Positions 8,346 through 17,225 of a stretch of 64,000 nucleotides of DNA are shown here, piece after piece. Position 1 is the stretch's first letter. Each line of letters starts with the position of its first letter. This stretch comes from Lyngbya sp. PCC 8106 (GTDB lineage: Bacteria; Cyanobacteriota; Cyanobacteriia; Cyanobacteriales; Microcoleaceae), in contig NZ_AAVU01000003.1 of assembly GCF_000169095.1 (NCBI RefSeq), forward strand, positions 62,001 to 126,000. Direction: 5' to 3'. A program made the position numbers and the translations under genes. Under the pieces are notes generated by a model. That model was not told the DNA's origin. It saw nothing but the letters and a program-made list of their open reading frames with translations, and ran no database searches.

Positions 8346-10061
8346 TTAATAGTTCCCTTTCGAGTAAAACATCGGCATTGCCACACAAAGCCCCGCCAAA
8401 ATTATCCCAAATAAACCTTGAGACCCTATCTTTAAATCTAACAAACCAAAGACTATAAATAACGTCGCTATTGTGCCAAATAAATTATTAATTGCAATTT
8501 GACCGCTTTGAGAAACTATACCTTTAACCTTGAGAAAACCAAAAGCAATTACAAAAGCCATTAACGGGGTAAAGATAATCACATTTACACTAAAAATAAA
8601 CGTAATCATTGACCCCATCAGAACATCTATCCAAAACTCTTTTTGATGAATTTTATCTAGCCAAAACTTCTGAGATGTGACTTGAGAGAATTGTAAATAG
8701 CGAGGATGAGTTTTCAGCTTGATAAATTGATTTTTGAGTTGAGTTTTGCGATTCAGAATTAACAGCTTTTTCCATTCCGGAATATTATTTTTATTAAGTC
8801 GTCCTAATAACTTCACTTGACGAATGTTCTTCAGTTGAAGTTGTGTAAGTTGATAACCAATTATTTTCGCTAAATCAGCATAGTGAACAACCGTATTTTG
8901 GGGGCGATTAATCACAACGGTAAGCTGATTTTTTTTGACCGAACTGACTTGAACTTGAACCTGATAATAATTCAAAACCTCTTGTAATTTGGCTTGAACA
9001 ATTTTTCCTTGATATTGAGTTCGATATTCAGACCTTGTACGAGGCTGAGGTTCAGAATAACGTCGCCCATAAGTTAAATTTTCATCCGCTGTTTCTAAAA
9101 TATTTGACGCCATTTCATCAGGAATTTTCAACCCGGGAAAAGCATCAATATAAGTCGGACGAGGGTTCAAATATTGTAATACCGCAGCCGCAGAATGATA
9201 ACGTCGGCTTGTCGCCCCTTGCAACATTTTATCTAAAATATGTCCTAACTCATCACTCACAGGATTCTTTAAATAATCTCGCCAAACCCAATTTCCTTCT
9301 TGACTATCAAACAAATCAAACGGCGAAATGTCAGTTAACAGATGAATACAACTCACCCCTAAACTATAAATATCACTCGCAAATACTGCTTTTCCCATCA
9401 ATTGTTCTGGGGCGGTATAAGCCGCACTGCCAATCATTGTTCCCGTTTTAGGTCGAATTCCACCTGTGATTAACTTCGCCGCCCCAAAATCCACTAAAAC
9501 CAGATTTCCATTTGTTTCTGATGTCAATCGACGACGAATAATATTTTCCGGTTTGATATCTCGATGAATAATTTTATGACTATGAATAAACTCTAAAATA
9601 GGCAATAAATCTTTTAAGAGTTGTCGAATTTTTTCTTCAGAATAAGCCCCGTTTTCAAATAACTCTTGGGCTAAATTTTTACCTTCTATAAATTCTTGTA
9701 GTAAATATTGATAACCATCCTGTTCGAGATCACCTAACCATTGAGGAATTTGAGGATGTTCTCCTAAATATTTAAGTTGTTTTGCCTCTTGCTGAAATAA
9801 TTCAGCCGCTTTTTTACCGTTCATTCCTTGAGGAAAAAACTGCTTAATCGCGCACCGAGGTTGAGAAACTTGAGACTCATCCACCGCCAAAAATGTCCGA
9901 CCAAATCCTCCTTCTCCAATTAATTGAATCCCTCGATAACGAGAACTTAGAGTCGTTTCATCTTGAGGTTTCAATACCAAAACTGAACCGCAATTTTGAC
10001 AAAATTGGGCATCACTAGAATTGTGCGGACGAGTGCAATTGGGATTAAAGCAATGACTCAT
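8346..10061 (-). CDS. Membrane-anchored serine/threonine protein kinase with zinc ribbon
   Basis: A 571-residue protein. Residues 1-25 form a zinc ribbon with Cys4, Cys9, Cys21 and Cys24. A Hanks-type kinase domain runs about 42-300 with the glycine loop 'IGEGGFGRTF', the ATP-site Lys in 'CAIKQFF' (about 73), 'HRDIKPENI' (166-174), 'VDFGAAK' and 'YTAPEQL'. A basic linker (about 350-460) is followed by C-terminal hydrophobic helices (about 485-571) that should anchor it in the membrane. This architecture is common among cyanobacterial kinases. The substrate is unknown. It is in a likely operon with tsaB, 3 bp away. Confidence 0.92.
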   Translation of the reverse strand: MSHCFNPNCTRPHNSSDAQFCQNCGSVLVLKPQDETTLSSRYRGIQLIGEGGFGRTFLAVDESQVSQPRCAIKQFFPQGMNGKKAAELFQQEAKQLKYLGEHPQIPQWLGDLEQDGYQYLLQEFIEGKNLAQELFENGAYSEEKIRQLLKDLLPILEFIHSHKIIHRDIKPENIIRRRLTSETNGNLVLVDFGAAKLITGGIRPKTGTMIGSAAYTAPEQLMGKAVFASDIYSLGVSCIHLLTDISPFDLFDSQEGNWVWRDYLKNPVSDELGHILDKMLQGATSRRYHSAAAVLQYLNPRPTYIDAFPGLKIPDEMASNILETADENLTYGRRYSEPQPRTRSEYRTQYQGKIVQAKLQEVLNYYQVQVQVSSVKKNQLTVVINRPQNTVVHYADLAKIIGYQLTQLQLKNIRQVKLLGRLNKNNIPEWKKLLILNRKTQLKNQFIKLKTHPRYLQFSQVTSQKFWLDKIHQKEFWIDVLMGSMITFIFSVNVIIFTPLMAFVIAFGFLKVKGIVSQSGQIAINNLFGTIATLFIVFGLLDLKIGSQGLFGIILAGLCVAMPMFYSKGNY

Positions 10062-10274
10062 TTGAATATTGAATGCAGAGATTCATGGATTTTAAATTGA
10101 AAATCTTAATAGAAAGAACTTGAGGGAATAGACAGAAGATAAAAGGATAGAGAACAGGAAATATCCAATGATTATAGATTTTAATCAGACAAATTGTGCT
10201 GGATTAAATCAGATCTCTGATCCTAGAGATTTCCTCATGTTTCTCCATCCTTAGACACCATCAGTCATGTATTG

Positions 10275-10523
10275 TTATGTGGGAATCAACTCACCGGGAC
10301 GTAACTTCGCCCATTTTCCCATTTCTTCGGTGAAACTCTGACAACCCACAACATCCCATTCCATCTCAATCTCCTCGTCTCGGGAACGAATGTTAACATT
10401 GATTGTAGGTTCAATCGGCTCGAAGGTTGGGTCTTCGGCAACGTGAGATTCCTGGTGCTGTGTTTCTACGGCGTGGTAGGTGATACAGCGATCAACATAG
10501 TGACAATTGACACAAATACACAT
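10275..10523 (-). CDS. Ycf34-like small protein
   Basis: An 82-residue protein matching Ycf34, a family conserved in cyanobacteria and some plastids. It starts with the Cys-rich 'MCICVNCHYVDRC', has an acidic middle and ends 'WAKLRPGELIPT'. Published work on Synechocystis linked Ycf34 to photosynthetic electron transport and suggested an iron-sulfur cluster; here only the conserved cysteines are visible. It is divergent from the CCA-adding enzyme gene. Confidence 0.85.
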   Translation of the reverse strand: MCICVNCHYVDRCITYHAVETQHQESHVAEDPTFEPIEPTINVNIRSRDEEIEMEWDVVGCQSFTEEMGKWAKLRPGELIPT

Positions 10524-10638
10524 TTTAAAAAAATCCTCTGTGCATTTCAGCAGACTGAATATAATTCCAGCCCTTTATTAGCTAATGTAGCTTAGGCAAG
10601 ACCTTACTGGCCGAAGAAGTCGGTTGATTTTTGTTGCA

Positions 10639-11895
10639 ATGTCAAAAGCGTTTAACTCGATCAGGTTTACAGACAGTTGGCCATTTACTCTAGAGTGGCT
10701 ACCCCAACCTGCTTATTTAGTCGGAGGTGCAGTGCGAGATGGCTTGCTTGGGCGCAAAGCAGACTATTTAGATTTAGACTTTGTTTTATTGGGACAAGCG
10801 ATTCATACAGCACAGAATATAGCTAAATATTATAAAGCCGGATTTGTCTTATTGGATGCCGAACGTCAGATCGCCCGCGTCGTTTTTCCCGGTGCAACTG
10901 TTGATTTTGCTCAAGCCCAAGCCAATAGTCTCGCCCAAGATCTCCAACGACGAGATTTTACACTCAATGCGATCGCCTATAACCCCTTTACCCAAGAACT
11001 GATCGATCCCCATAAGGGTCAAACCGACATCCAAAACCGACTCATCCGCATGATTTCCGCTCAAAACCTGCGAGATGATCCCTTACGACTCCTGCGGGGC
11101 TATCGTCAAGCCGCCCAACTTAGATTTCAACTCGAACCTCAAACCCAAGCGACTATTCGTGAACTCGCCCCGTTCTTATCTCAAGTCGCCGTCGAACGAG
11201 TCCAAACCGAGTTAGGGTATTTGTTGAATACTGCTATTGGTGTGGTTTGGATCAAGCAGGCCTGGGAAGATCATTTACTCTCTGGCTTTTTTCCCAGCGC
11301 CTCAGAGCAATTTGACCGACTCCTGAAAATGGATTCGGCCGTTGAGACTCTCCACCAACATTCACCCACATTAACCCCAACATTATCTCATCCGCTCCGC
11401 AATACGATCAAAACCTCACAACTGGCGATCGCCAAACTCACTTGTTTACTAACTCCTGACCCGACTGTTGCTGAAGTTGAGTTAACCCAGCTTAAATACA
11501 GCAAAGCCGAAATTCGCAGTGCGATCGCTATTGTTAAAGGTTTGGGGAGATTACAGCAAACTCCCCCTTCCCAGATGTCTCTCAGACAGCAGTATTTTCT
11601 CTTTCAGGAGGTCGGAACCCTTTTTCCAGCTTTAGCGGTATTAGCGGTGGCTTCTGGAGTCTCAGCCATGAATCTATCACCTCTGATTGCACGTTATTTG
11701 AACCCCGATGATCCGGTTGCTCATCCGCAGGTGTTGGTAACGGGGAATGAATTGATGAAAACATTAAATTTGTCTCCCAGTCCGAAAATTGGTCAACTGC
11801 TGATGAAGATTCAACTTGCACAAGTAGAAGGTCAAATCTTGACTCGCGAACAAGCCCTAAGATGGGTCGCCCAAAGCCTCGAACACGGCGAGTAA
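10639..11895 (+). CDS. cca: CCA tRNA nucleotidyltransferase / poly(A) polymerase family
   Basis: About 418 residues from the ATG at 10639; an in-frame TTG at 10624 would add five. It has the class II nucleotidyltransferase signature 'YLVGGAVRDGLLGR', the metal-binding 'DLDFVL', then 'RRDFTLNAIAYNP' and 'RDDPLRLLRGYR'. It should add or repair the CCA end of tRNAs. Some cyanobacteria are thought to split CC- and A-adding functions between paralogues, so full CCA addition versus one step cannot be decided here. The C-terminal half is the expected helical tRNA-binding region. Confidence 0.92.
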   Translation: MSKAFNSIRFTDSWPFTLEWLPQPAYLVGGAVRDGLLGRKADYLDLDFVLLGQAIHTAQNIAKYYKAGFVLLDAERQIARVVFPGATVDFAQAQANSLAQDLQRRDFTLNAIAYNPFTQELIDPHKGQTDIQNRLIRMISAQNLRDDPLRLLRGYRQAAQLRFQLEPQTQATIRELAPFLSQVAVERVQTELGYLLNTAIGVVWIKQAWEDHLLSGFFPSASEQFDRLLKMDSAVETLHQHSPTLTPTLSHPLRNTIKTSQLAIAKLTCLLTPDPTVAEVELTQLKYSKAEIRSAIAIVKGLGRLQQTPPSQMSLRQQYFLFQEVGTLFPALAVLAVASGVSAMNLSPLIARYLNPDDPVAHPQVLVTGNELMKTLNLSPSPKIGQLLMKIQLAQVEGQILTREQALRWVAQSLEHGE

Positions 11896-12023
11896 GTCTT
11901 ATTTCTTTTTCTTGTGCCGTGACTCAGACCGGGAGAATCTGTTTAGAGCGCTACCCAATTCTCAGTTGCGTTTTAATTTAATAGGGTTTGCGTCAAATTT
12001 TTAACGGTTTAGGAGTGTTGGTG

Positions 12024-12380
12024 ATGAGTCGCTGGACTTGGATGGAGTGCATTGTTTGGGTGAGTGCGATCGCTGCTATTTCTTCGATTTCGCGTCCCCA
12101 GTCTGATTTTTTGATTTCTGATCAGTCTCATTTGGGTTTGGCTCAATTGCGATCAGCGGTGATCCCTCGGGAGTGTGACGAACCTGACGATCCAGAATTG
12201 TTACGGTTGAGCTTGATTAATCTTTCCCCAAAATCTGCTTCTAAGTCGGCTTGTGAGTCTTTTCATCGTCATGATCAACAGCATCCAGAAAATTCCTTCC
12301 CAAATTTGGGTTTTCGTGTGCAGTTGATCCCCACTCAGTTCAATACCTCTGACCAGACCCCAAAAACGACTCGGAGTTAG
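12024..12380 (+). CDS. Small protein with N-terminal hydrophobic segment, unrecognised
   Basis: About 118 residues from the ATG at 12024, preceded by AGGAG at 12011-12015 with 8-nt spacing, which favours this start over the upstream TTG at 11988. The N-terminus 'MSRWTWMECIVWVSAIAAIS' looks like a signal or anchor helix. The rest is polar, with 'PRECDEPDDPELLRLSL'. I know no family for it. A convincing terminator follows at 12390, supporting a transcribed unit. Confidence 0.6.
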   Translation: MSRWTWMECIVWVSAIAAISSISRPQSDFLISDQSHLGLAQLRSAVIPRECDEPDDPELLRLSLINLSPKSASKSACESFHRHDQQHPENSFPNLGFRVQLIPTQFNTSDQTPKTTRS

Positions 12381-12389
12381 TTTAAGTTT

Positions 12390-12425
12390 AAGACGTGATT
12401 CTACTGGGGTACACGTCTTTTTTCT
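12390..12425 (+). terminator. Rho-independent terminator
   Basis: Stem AAGACGTG (12390-12397) / CACGTCTT (12412-12419) with a 14-nt loop, followed by TTTTCTT. It ends the small gene at 12024-12380. Confidence 0.85.
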
Positions 12426-12434
12426 TGACAAAAC

Positions 12435-12513
12435 CAAACTGTACAGTCTATCCTATTCATATATCATCTGATCTGCCTGCTTTTAATTTTCTTTAATCAA
12501 ACTGTACAGTCTA
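12435..12513. promoter_or_regulatory. Two 16-bp repeats containing a palindrome, 63 bp apart
   Basis: CAAACTGTACAGTCTA occurs at 12435-12450 and again at 12498-12513. The core ACTGTACAGT is a perfect palindrome. Start-to-start distance is 63 bp, close to six DNA turns, so two dimeric repressors could sit on the same face. The second copy ends 20 bp before the ATG of the 56-residue ORF. The binding protein is unknown. Confidence 0.5.
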
Positions 12514-12533
12514 GTGAAATGGCAAATTGATAG

Positions 12534-12704
12534 ATGGACATTATTTCACTCTCTTTACTTTTAGGACTAATCGTTGTGTCCGATCAAATTCTCAACGGTC
12601 AATTCAAAATTTCACACAAACTGTTGAACTGGCTAGATGAACCAACAGAGGATTTCAAGCGTCAAGACCAATCCAACTCCAAGCCTCAACGTCCAACCGA
12701 ATAA
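12534..12704 (+). CDS. Putative 56-residue small membrane protein
   Basis: An ATG at 12534 and TAA at 12702 define a 56-codon frame: a hydrophobic N-terminus 'MDIISLSLLLGLIVVSDQIL' followed by a charged, proline-containing tail. No good ribosome-binding site is visible. Support comes from its position directly behind the paired palindromic repeats and a plausible single-helix topology. I do not recognise it, and it may be spurious. Confidence 0.4.
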   Translation: MDIISLSLLLGLIVVSDQILNGQFKISHKLLNWLDEPTEDFKRQDQSNSKPQRPTE

Positions 12705-12866
12705 CTGATCTAAAGTTAGTTTTCTAGAACCCAGCAAAAAGCATTTCCCGGTCAAACCCGCTTGATCCCGTCAATGAGCAACATCGTTTAGGAGTGACTG
12801 CATAAGTGATGAGTAGGCAGACATAAGTACAGATGAGTTCAATAGACACCTCAAGCAACAGATCCT

Positions 12867-13562
12867 ATGGTTATGCACAAACACAACTCAAAGGTTATCC
12901 AAAACCAAAATCCTAGAAGCAATCGCGACTCCGGTAGAAACCCCCAAACTACACGGCCTTTTAAACCCAATATTGCTCAAAAATTAGCAGTAGCGGCTGG
13001 TATTGCCTTCAGCTTAGGATTTATTAACGTCATGCCGATCCAAACAAACCGCTTTGAATTCCAACAACAAGTCGGAGAAGAACAGCTATCGGGTGTGTTT
13101 GAAGGCACAGACAAAAACGCCGATGGAGTCGTAGACCTCTCAGAATTAGAATCCTTTGAAGCCCGTTGGGGTAGCTATACCTGGACAAAAGAAGATTTAG
13201 AAGTCTTTAGCTGGGGAGAAAAAACAATTAGTCAAAACCAAGGGCAAATTTACGGAATCAACGGCTTAAACCTATTCGCCCGAGGACGCCAACCCCTCAA
13301 ATCTCAGGCTTTACAAGTTTGGAACCGAGGAGTCAGTACACCGTTCGGTCAATCTAAAAATCAAGGCGTTTACGGCATCGAATACTCCGCCAATACGCCC
13401 GACAATATCTTGTTTTCCCAAGAACAACAGCCCCTAGAAATCAATCACAGCCATCAATCACCCGTCGATATTTCTGTATTAATGATGTTACTGCTTGTAG
13501 GAATAACAGGTTTATTGGTGTTCAATCCGTGCTGGTGTTATTTGACATACTCCCCGTCGTAA
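12867..13562 (+). CDS. EF-hand-like membrane-anchored protein, C-terminus overwritten by a transposable element
   Basis: 231 residues. A basic N-terminus is followed by a hydrophobic segment (about 37-55, 'KLAVAAGIAFSLGFINVM'). Next comes a single EF-hand-type loop 'DKNADGVVDLSELESFE' (about 92-108) and, near the C-terminus, a hydrophobic helix (about 203-218) ending 'VFNPCWCYLTYSPS'. The last residues are read from the left end of an IS200/IS605-derived element that starts at about 13542. If the element (about 13547-13888) is removed, the same frame would end 'CYLTHARE' at a TAA at 13902. The original protein was therefore probably of nearly equal length. Function unknown. Confidence 0.65.
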   Translation: MVMHKHNSKVIQNQNPRSNRDSGRNPQTTRPFKPNIAQKLAVAAGIAFSLGFINVMPIQTNRFEFQQQVGEEQLSGVFEGTDKNADGVVDLSELESFEARWGSYTWTKEDLEVFSWGEKTISQNQGQIYGINGLNLFARGRQPLKSQALQVWNRGVSTPFGQSKNQGVYGIEYSANTPDNILFSQEQQPLEINHSHQSPVDISVLMMLLLVGITGLLVFNPCWCYLTYSPS

Positions 13563-13888
13563 ACGAGCGGGGATTCTTGACACTTCAACGAGTCCTGCTA
13601 CCAAGGTAGTCTTACAGTCCCTCTATGTCCGTTTAGAGTCTCCCAATGCCCTATGGCGACTAATATGTATCGTTTTTTTTTGAAATATTAACAATACTTT
13701 TCGCTTTGCTTCCAGGTTGGATTTTTAACCATTGCCCTTCGGTCTTTCCCTATTACTGGAGCAGTCCCGGTTTCAACTCTGATCTGATGAGTATATATCG
13801 CTGCACTCTTAGGTGGGGATTTCAACCACTTAAATTATCGCACAAGCCGTCCTAAAAGAACGGGGCTTGTATCCCAATTTCTCGGTCA
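13542..13888 (+). mobile_element. Non-autonomous IS200/IS605-derived element (PATE/MITE type)
   Basis: The left end has TTGAC followed by the hairpin CCCCGTCGTAAACGAGCGGGG-like segment and GATTCTTG. The right end has AAGCCGTCC...GGGGCTT and TATCCCAATTT.TCGGTCA. The same two ends recur at 40718-41200. There is no transposase inside (about 347 bp). Subterminal hairpins without terminal inverted repeats are typical of IS200/IS605 elements mobilised in trans by TnpA. The TTGAC could be the insertion target, which is inference. Confidence 0.75.
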
Positions 13889-13930
13889 ACACGCCAGAGA
13901 GTAAACCCTGTTCGAGTTCAGGAAGAATTT

Positions 13931-13970
13931 AAGGTAGGTTGACGATTAACCCACCTTGACTCGATTTTTT
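13931..13970 (+). terminator. Probable terminator of the interrupted upstream gene
   Basis: AAGGTAGGTT (13931-13940) pairs with AACCCACCTT (13948-13957) with one mismatch and a 7-nt loop. A T-run follows at 13964-13970. It lies 27 bp after the TAA where the EF-hand-like gene would end without the inserted element. Confidence 0.55.
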
Positions 13971-13999
13971 GAGTGTAGAAATTTTAATCTGATTTAATC

Positions 14000-14647
14000 C
14001 TAGAGAACCCCTTTAGAACTCGGAATTGTACCCGCACGTCGTTCGTCAATTTCAACCGCCATTCGCAATGATCGCGCCAAAGCTTTAAACGTCGCTTCAA
14101 TAATGTGATGGGAGTTCATCCCGTCAAGCTGACGAATATGCAAAGTCATCAAACTATTATTAGCCAGAGCGACAAAAAACTCTCGGACAAGCTGCGTGTC
14201 ATAGGTACCAACCCGTTGAGTCGGAATTTCTAAGCCATAGGTCAAATGAGGACGCCCCGAAAAATCTAACGCCACCTGAATTAAAGCTTCATCGAGAGGG
14301 GCAACAAAATGACCAAAACGGTTAATCCCTTTGCGATCGCCCAAAGCTTTTGCTAAAGCTTGCCCGAGGGTAATGCCGACATCCTCATTGGTATGATGAT
14401 CATCAATTTCCACATCTCCAACAGCAGCAACATCCAAATCAACCAAGCTGTGAGAGGCGATTTGCTGCAACATATGATCTAGAAACGGAATCCCTGTATT
14501 CGCTTGACAGATGCCAGTACCATCGAGGTTGATGGTGACAGTGACATCAGTTTCCTTGGTTGTCCGTTTAACCGTTACCTTGCGTGTCGTGGGGAGAAGA
14601 TCAGAAGGGATCGTAGCGGGTTTATTTTCTGTTAAGCGAGTTTGCAT
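14000..14647 (-). CDS. hisB: Imidazoleglycerol-phosphate dehydratase
   Basis: 215 residues, IGPD family, which dehydrates imidazole-glycerol phosphate in histidine biosynthesis. Diagnostic metal-binding segments are 'PFLDHMLQQIASHSLVDL', 'DDHHTNEDVGITLGQAL' and 'GMNSHHIIEATFKALARSL'. It is the monofunctional form. It lies 81 bp downstream of fabI on the same strand, an order often seen in cyanobacteria, so cotranscription is plausible. Confidence 0.97.
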   Translation of the reverse strand: MQTRLTENKPATIPSDLLPTTRKVTVKRTTKETDVTVTINLDGTGICQANTGIPFLDHMLQQIASHSLVDLDVAAVGDVEIDDHHTNEDVGITLGQALAKALGDRKGINRFGHFVAPLDEALIQVALDFSGRPHLTYGLEIPTQRVGTYDTQLVREFFVALANNSLMTLHIRQLDGMNSHHIIEATFKALARSLRMAVEIDERRAGTIPSSKGVL

Positions 14648-14728
14648 GATGTTATTAATACTTCAACTATTCGACAGTCAAGAGTTAGGTCAGTCACCAA
14701 ACCACCCAACCCTTAACTCCTTATTTTG

Positions 14729-15505
14729 CTACATTCCCATAATGCAGTAGCCCGAATCGACATACAAAATTTGACCAGTAATCCCACTGGCGAGATCACT
14801 ACAGAGGAAAGTCGCTGTATTTCCGACCTCCTGTTGAGTCACAGTGCGACGCAGGGGGGCGACTTCTTCGACATGGTGAATCATATCTAAAATTCCCCCG
14901 ACGGCCGAAGAAGCCAACGTGCGAATCGGGCCTGCTGAAATACCATTCACGCGAATCCCTAAAGGCCCCATTTCTCCAGCTAAATAGCGAACATTCATTT
15001 CTAAAGCTGCTTTGGCAATTCCCATCACATTGTAGTTGGGGATCACTCGTACCCCCCCGAGATAAGTTAAAGTGACAATACTTCCCCCTTGACTCATCAA
15101 AGGTTTAGCCGCAGCAGAGAGTTGGACAAGAGAGTAAGCACTAATATCGAGCGCCCGAGTAAATCCTTCGCGGGAAACTTGACTAAAATCTCCTGATAAG
15201 TCGTCTTTGTCAGCAAATGCTAAACAATGAATCAGAATGTCAAGCTTTCCCCACTGATCACCGATAGTTTTGAAGAGGGTTTCAACTTGGTGATCGTCTT
15301 GGACATTGCAAGGTAAGAATAGACTGGGTTTGAGGGGTTCTACGAGTTCTCCGACTTTCTTTTCAAACCGACCTTTCTCATCGGGAAGGTAAGTGACTCC
15401 CAAGTTGGCTCCGGCAGCATGAAGTTGTTGGGCGATCCCCCAAGCAATCGAGCGATTGTTGGCGATCCCAGTGACTAGCGCGTTTTTTCCGTCCAGGTTT
15501 AACAT
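14729..15505 (-). CDS. fabI: Enoyl-[acyl-carrier-protein] reductase (NADH)
   Basis: A FabI-type SDR enzyme catalysing the last step of each fatty-acid elongation cycle. I chose the ATG at 15505 ('MLNLDGKNALVTGIANN'), which gives 258 residues, the normal length; an upstream in-frame ATG at 15550 would add 15 atypical residues. It shows the nucleotide-binding 'GIANNRSIAWGIAQQL', the FabI-type active-site segment around 'YNVMGIAKAALE' (Tyr-x6-Lys) and 'SAGPIRTLASSAVGG'. hisB follows on the same strand. Confidence 0.97.
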   Translation of the reverse strand: MLNLDGKNALVTGIANNRSIAWGIAQQLHAAGANLGVTYLPDEKGRFEKKVGELVEPLKPSLFLPCNVQDDHQVETLFKTIGDQWGKLDILIHCLAFADKDDLSGDFSQVSREGFTRALDISAYSLVQLSAAAKPLMSQGGSIVTLTYLGGVRVIPNYNVMGIAKAALEMNVRYLAGEMGPLGIRVNGISAGPIRTLASSAVGGILDMIHHVEEVAPLRRTVTQQEVGNTATFLCSDLASGITGQILYVDSGYCIMGM

Positions 15506-15997
15506 AGTCTTTATTCTAGAAGCTATTGGTCTGTTGCTCTCGGCTGACATTCCAATCCCTTATCATAGGATGAATTGGCACTCGTTACGACTCAAGGCGA
15601 TTATCCCGAAGATATGCTAGGGTATGAGGCGGTAGGGAATACTGCCAAAACTGTATACTCAGTGATCATTGAGAAAAAGCTCAAATTTCAATGGTTTATT
15701 TTGATTAGAGCTGCTCGTAATTTGAGGTTCTCTGTTAAGCTTATGCTAAAGACAAATAACAAGATGATACGAGTTGAGCAATGGTCACGGCGAGGCTCCG
15801 TCATTCTACGGTAAACCAGTAGTGCAGTATGGTGTTGGGGTTTTCCCAAGTCAAGCGCAATTTTAGCAAAGTTTGCGGTTGTCGCCACTGGTTAAGCGGA
15901 AAGACGGATTAAGGGGTGACTTAGAGATCAAATTCTCTCAAATTAAAAATAAGTCGTAAAGTACAGTAGGGCATTGGTTAGCGCAAGGGATCGGGAC
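15506..15997. other. Divergent fabI/ntcA intergenic region
   Basis: About 490 bp without a supported gene. It holds the promoters of fabI (minus) and ntcA (plus). I searched for the NtcA consensus GTA-N8-TAC that would suggest autoregulation and did not find an exact match. Confidence 0.5.
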
Positions 15998-16663
15998 GTG
16001 ACGTATGATAGACCGTTAGCATTAATGTTTCGCCAGATCGGAGGCGGAGCTTATCCTCCCGTTGTAGAAACGTTTGAACGGGGGAAGACCATATTTTTTC
16101 CAGGAGATCCAGCAGAGCGCGTTTACGTTCTCATCAAAGGAGCGGTCAAACTATCCAGAGTCTATGAAGCTGGAGAGGAAATCACCGTAGCCTTATTACG
16201 AGAAAATAGCGTCTTTGGTGTTCTCTCCTTGATTACGGGTCATAAGTCAGATCGGTTTTATCATGCCGTCGCTTTTACTCCCGTAGAATTACTCTCAGTT
16301 CCGATTGAACAAGTCGAAAAAGCTCTGAAAAGTAACCCAGAACTCTCAATGGTGATGTTAAGAGGGCTATCATCTCGGATTTTGCAAACGGAGATGATGA
16401 TCGAAACTCTAGCGCACCGAGATATGGGATCAAGATTGGTGAGTTTCTTGTTAATTTTGTGTAGAGATTTTGGCGTTCCTGGCCAAGAGGGGATTAGGAT
16501 TGATCTCAAGTTATCTCATCAGGCAATAGCCGAAGCGATTGGTTCAACTCGAGTGACCGTGACTCGTCTACTAGGAGATCTTAGACAAAAGAACATGATC
16601 TCCATTCACAAAAAAAAGATAACGGTTCATAATCCTGTTACCCTTAGCCAGCAATTTACCTAG
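15998..16663 (+). CDS. ntcA: Global nitrogen regulator NtcA
   Basis: A CRP/FNR-family activator that senses 2-oxoglutarate and controls nitrogen assimilation genes. The sequence follows cyanobacterial NtcA closely: 'PPVVETFERGKTIFFPGDPAERVY', 'RENSVFGVLSLITGHKSDRFY', and the helix-turn-helix 'SHQAIAEAIGSTRVTVTRLL', ending 'NPVTLSQQFT'. I chose the GTG at 15998 (221 residues), preceded by AAGGGA with 7-nt spacing. An upstream TTG at 15974 would add eight residues not seen in the family. It is the strongest single marker here that the host is a cyanobacterium. Confidence 0.96.
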   Translation: MTYDRPLALMFRQIGGGAYPPVVETFERGKTIFFPGDPAERVYVLIKGAVKLSRVYEAGEEITVALLRENSVFGVLSLITGHKSDRFYHAVAFTPVELLSVPIEQVEKALKSNPELSMVMLRGLSSRILQTEMMIETLAHRDMGSRLVSFLLILCRDFGVPGQEGIRIDLKLSHQAIAEAIGSTRVTVTRLLGDLRQKNMISIHKKKITVHNPVTLSQQFT

Positions 16664-17225
16664 ATTACAAAGCCGTTCACAGAAGAAGCTTCTTTTTTGT
16701 TGGAAACCACCCACTTGAGGAGATGGAGGAAAACGAATCAAAGTCTTTCGGCTTCTGTATCTACTATAATGATGACTGGATGTACATTGGCTTTTGACGA
16801 AGTGGTGAAATGCTAAGAATTAGGGGACACTTCAGTTAAAAGGCGGTGAGTAAAAATTGCTAACTCGGTGTTAGAAATAGCATTCTAGTTCCAACCCTTA
16901 ATTTGGTGAAAAGATGCAGTCAAACAGAGGGTGAATGTCTAGTCTACAAACAGTAGTGTAAAAGGTTTAGCATTGGCTATACCTTCAAGCTTAAAATTGG
17001 CGGTGCAACCATAAGTTTTCCTGAAGTGGAAACGCGCACCCAGACAGATGTAAATTCACCCCAGCCAATGTTCACCTCTTAAGAATCCCTGTTTTTTGGG
17101 GCGTGGGAATGCTAATCCTAACCGTTAACAGTCCATCAAGCCAGGAGCAGACTTTCACCAGACAACTGCGACAAAAAACTGAACACGGAAAACAAAACAC
17201 GGGTAACTGATCACGGATTACTGAA
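16664..17225. other. Intergenic region after ntcA, no gene seen
   Basis: 562 bp. AAGAAGCTTCTTTTTT at about 16685-16700 might help end ntcA transcription, but it has no proper loop. The rest shows no ORF, tRNA or clear structure. Confidence 0.5.

Noticed and set aside
9035..9451. 138-codon plus-strand ORF inside the kinase gene
   Set aside because: It is antisense to a well-supported kinase frame and has no protein-like composition.
15506..15997. Possible NtcA autoregulatory site
   Set aside because: No GTA-N8-TAC match; the nearby GTA...TAC words have the wrong spacing.
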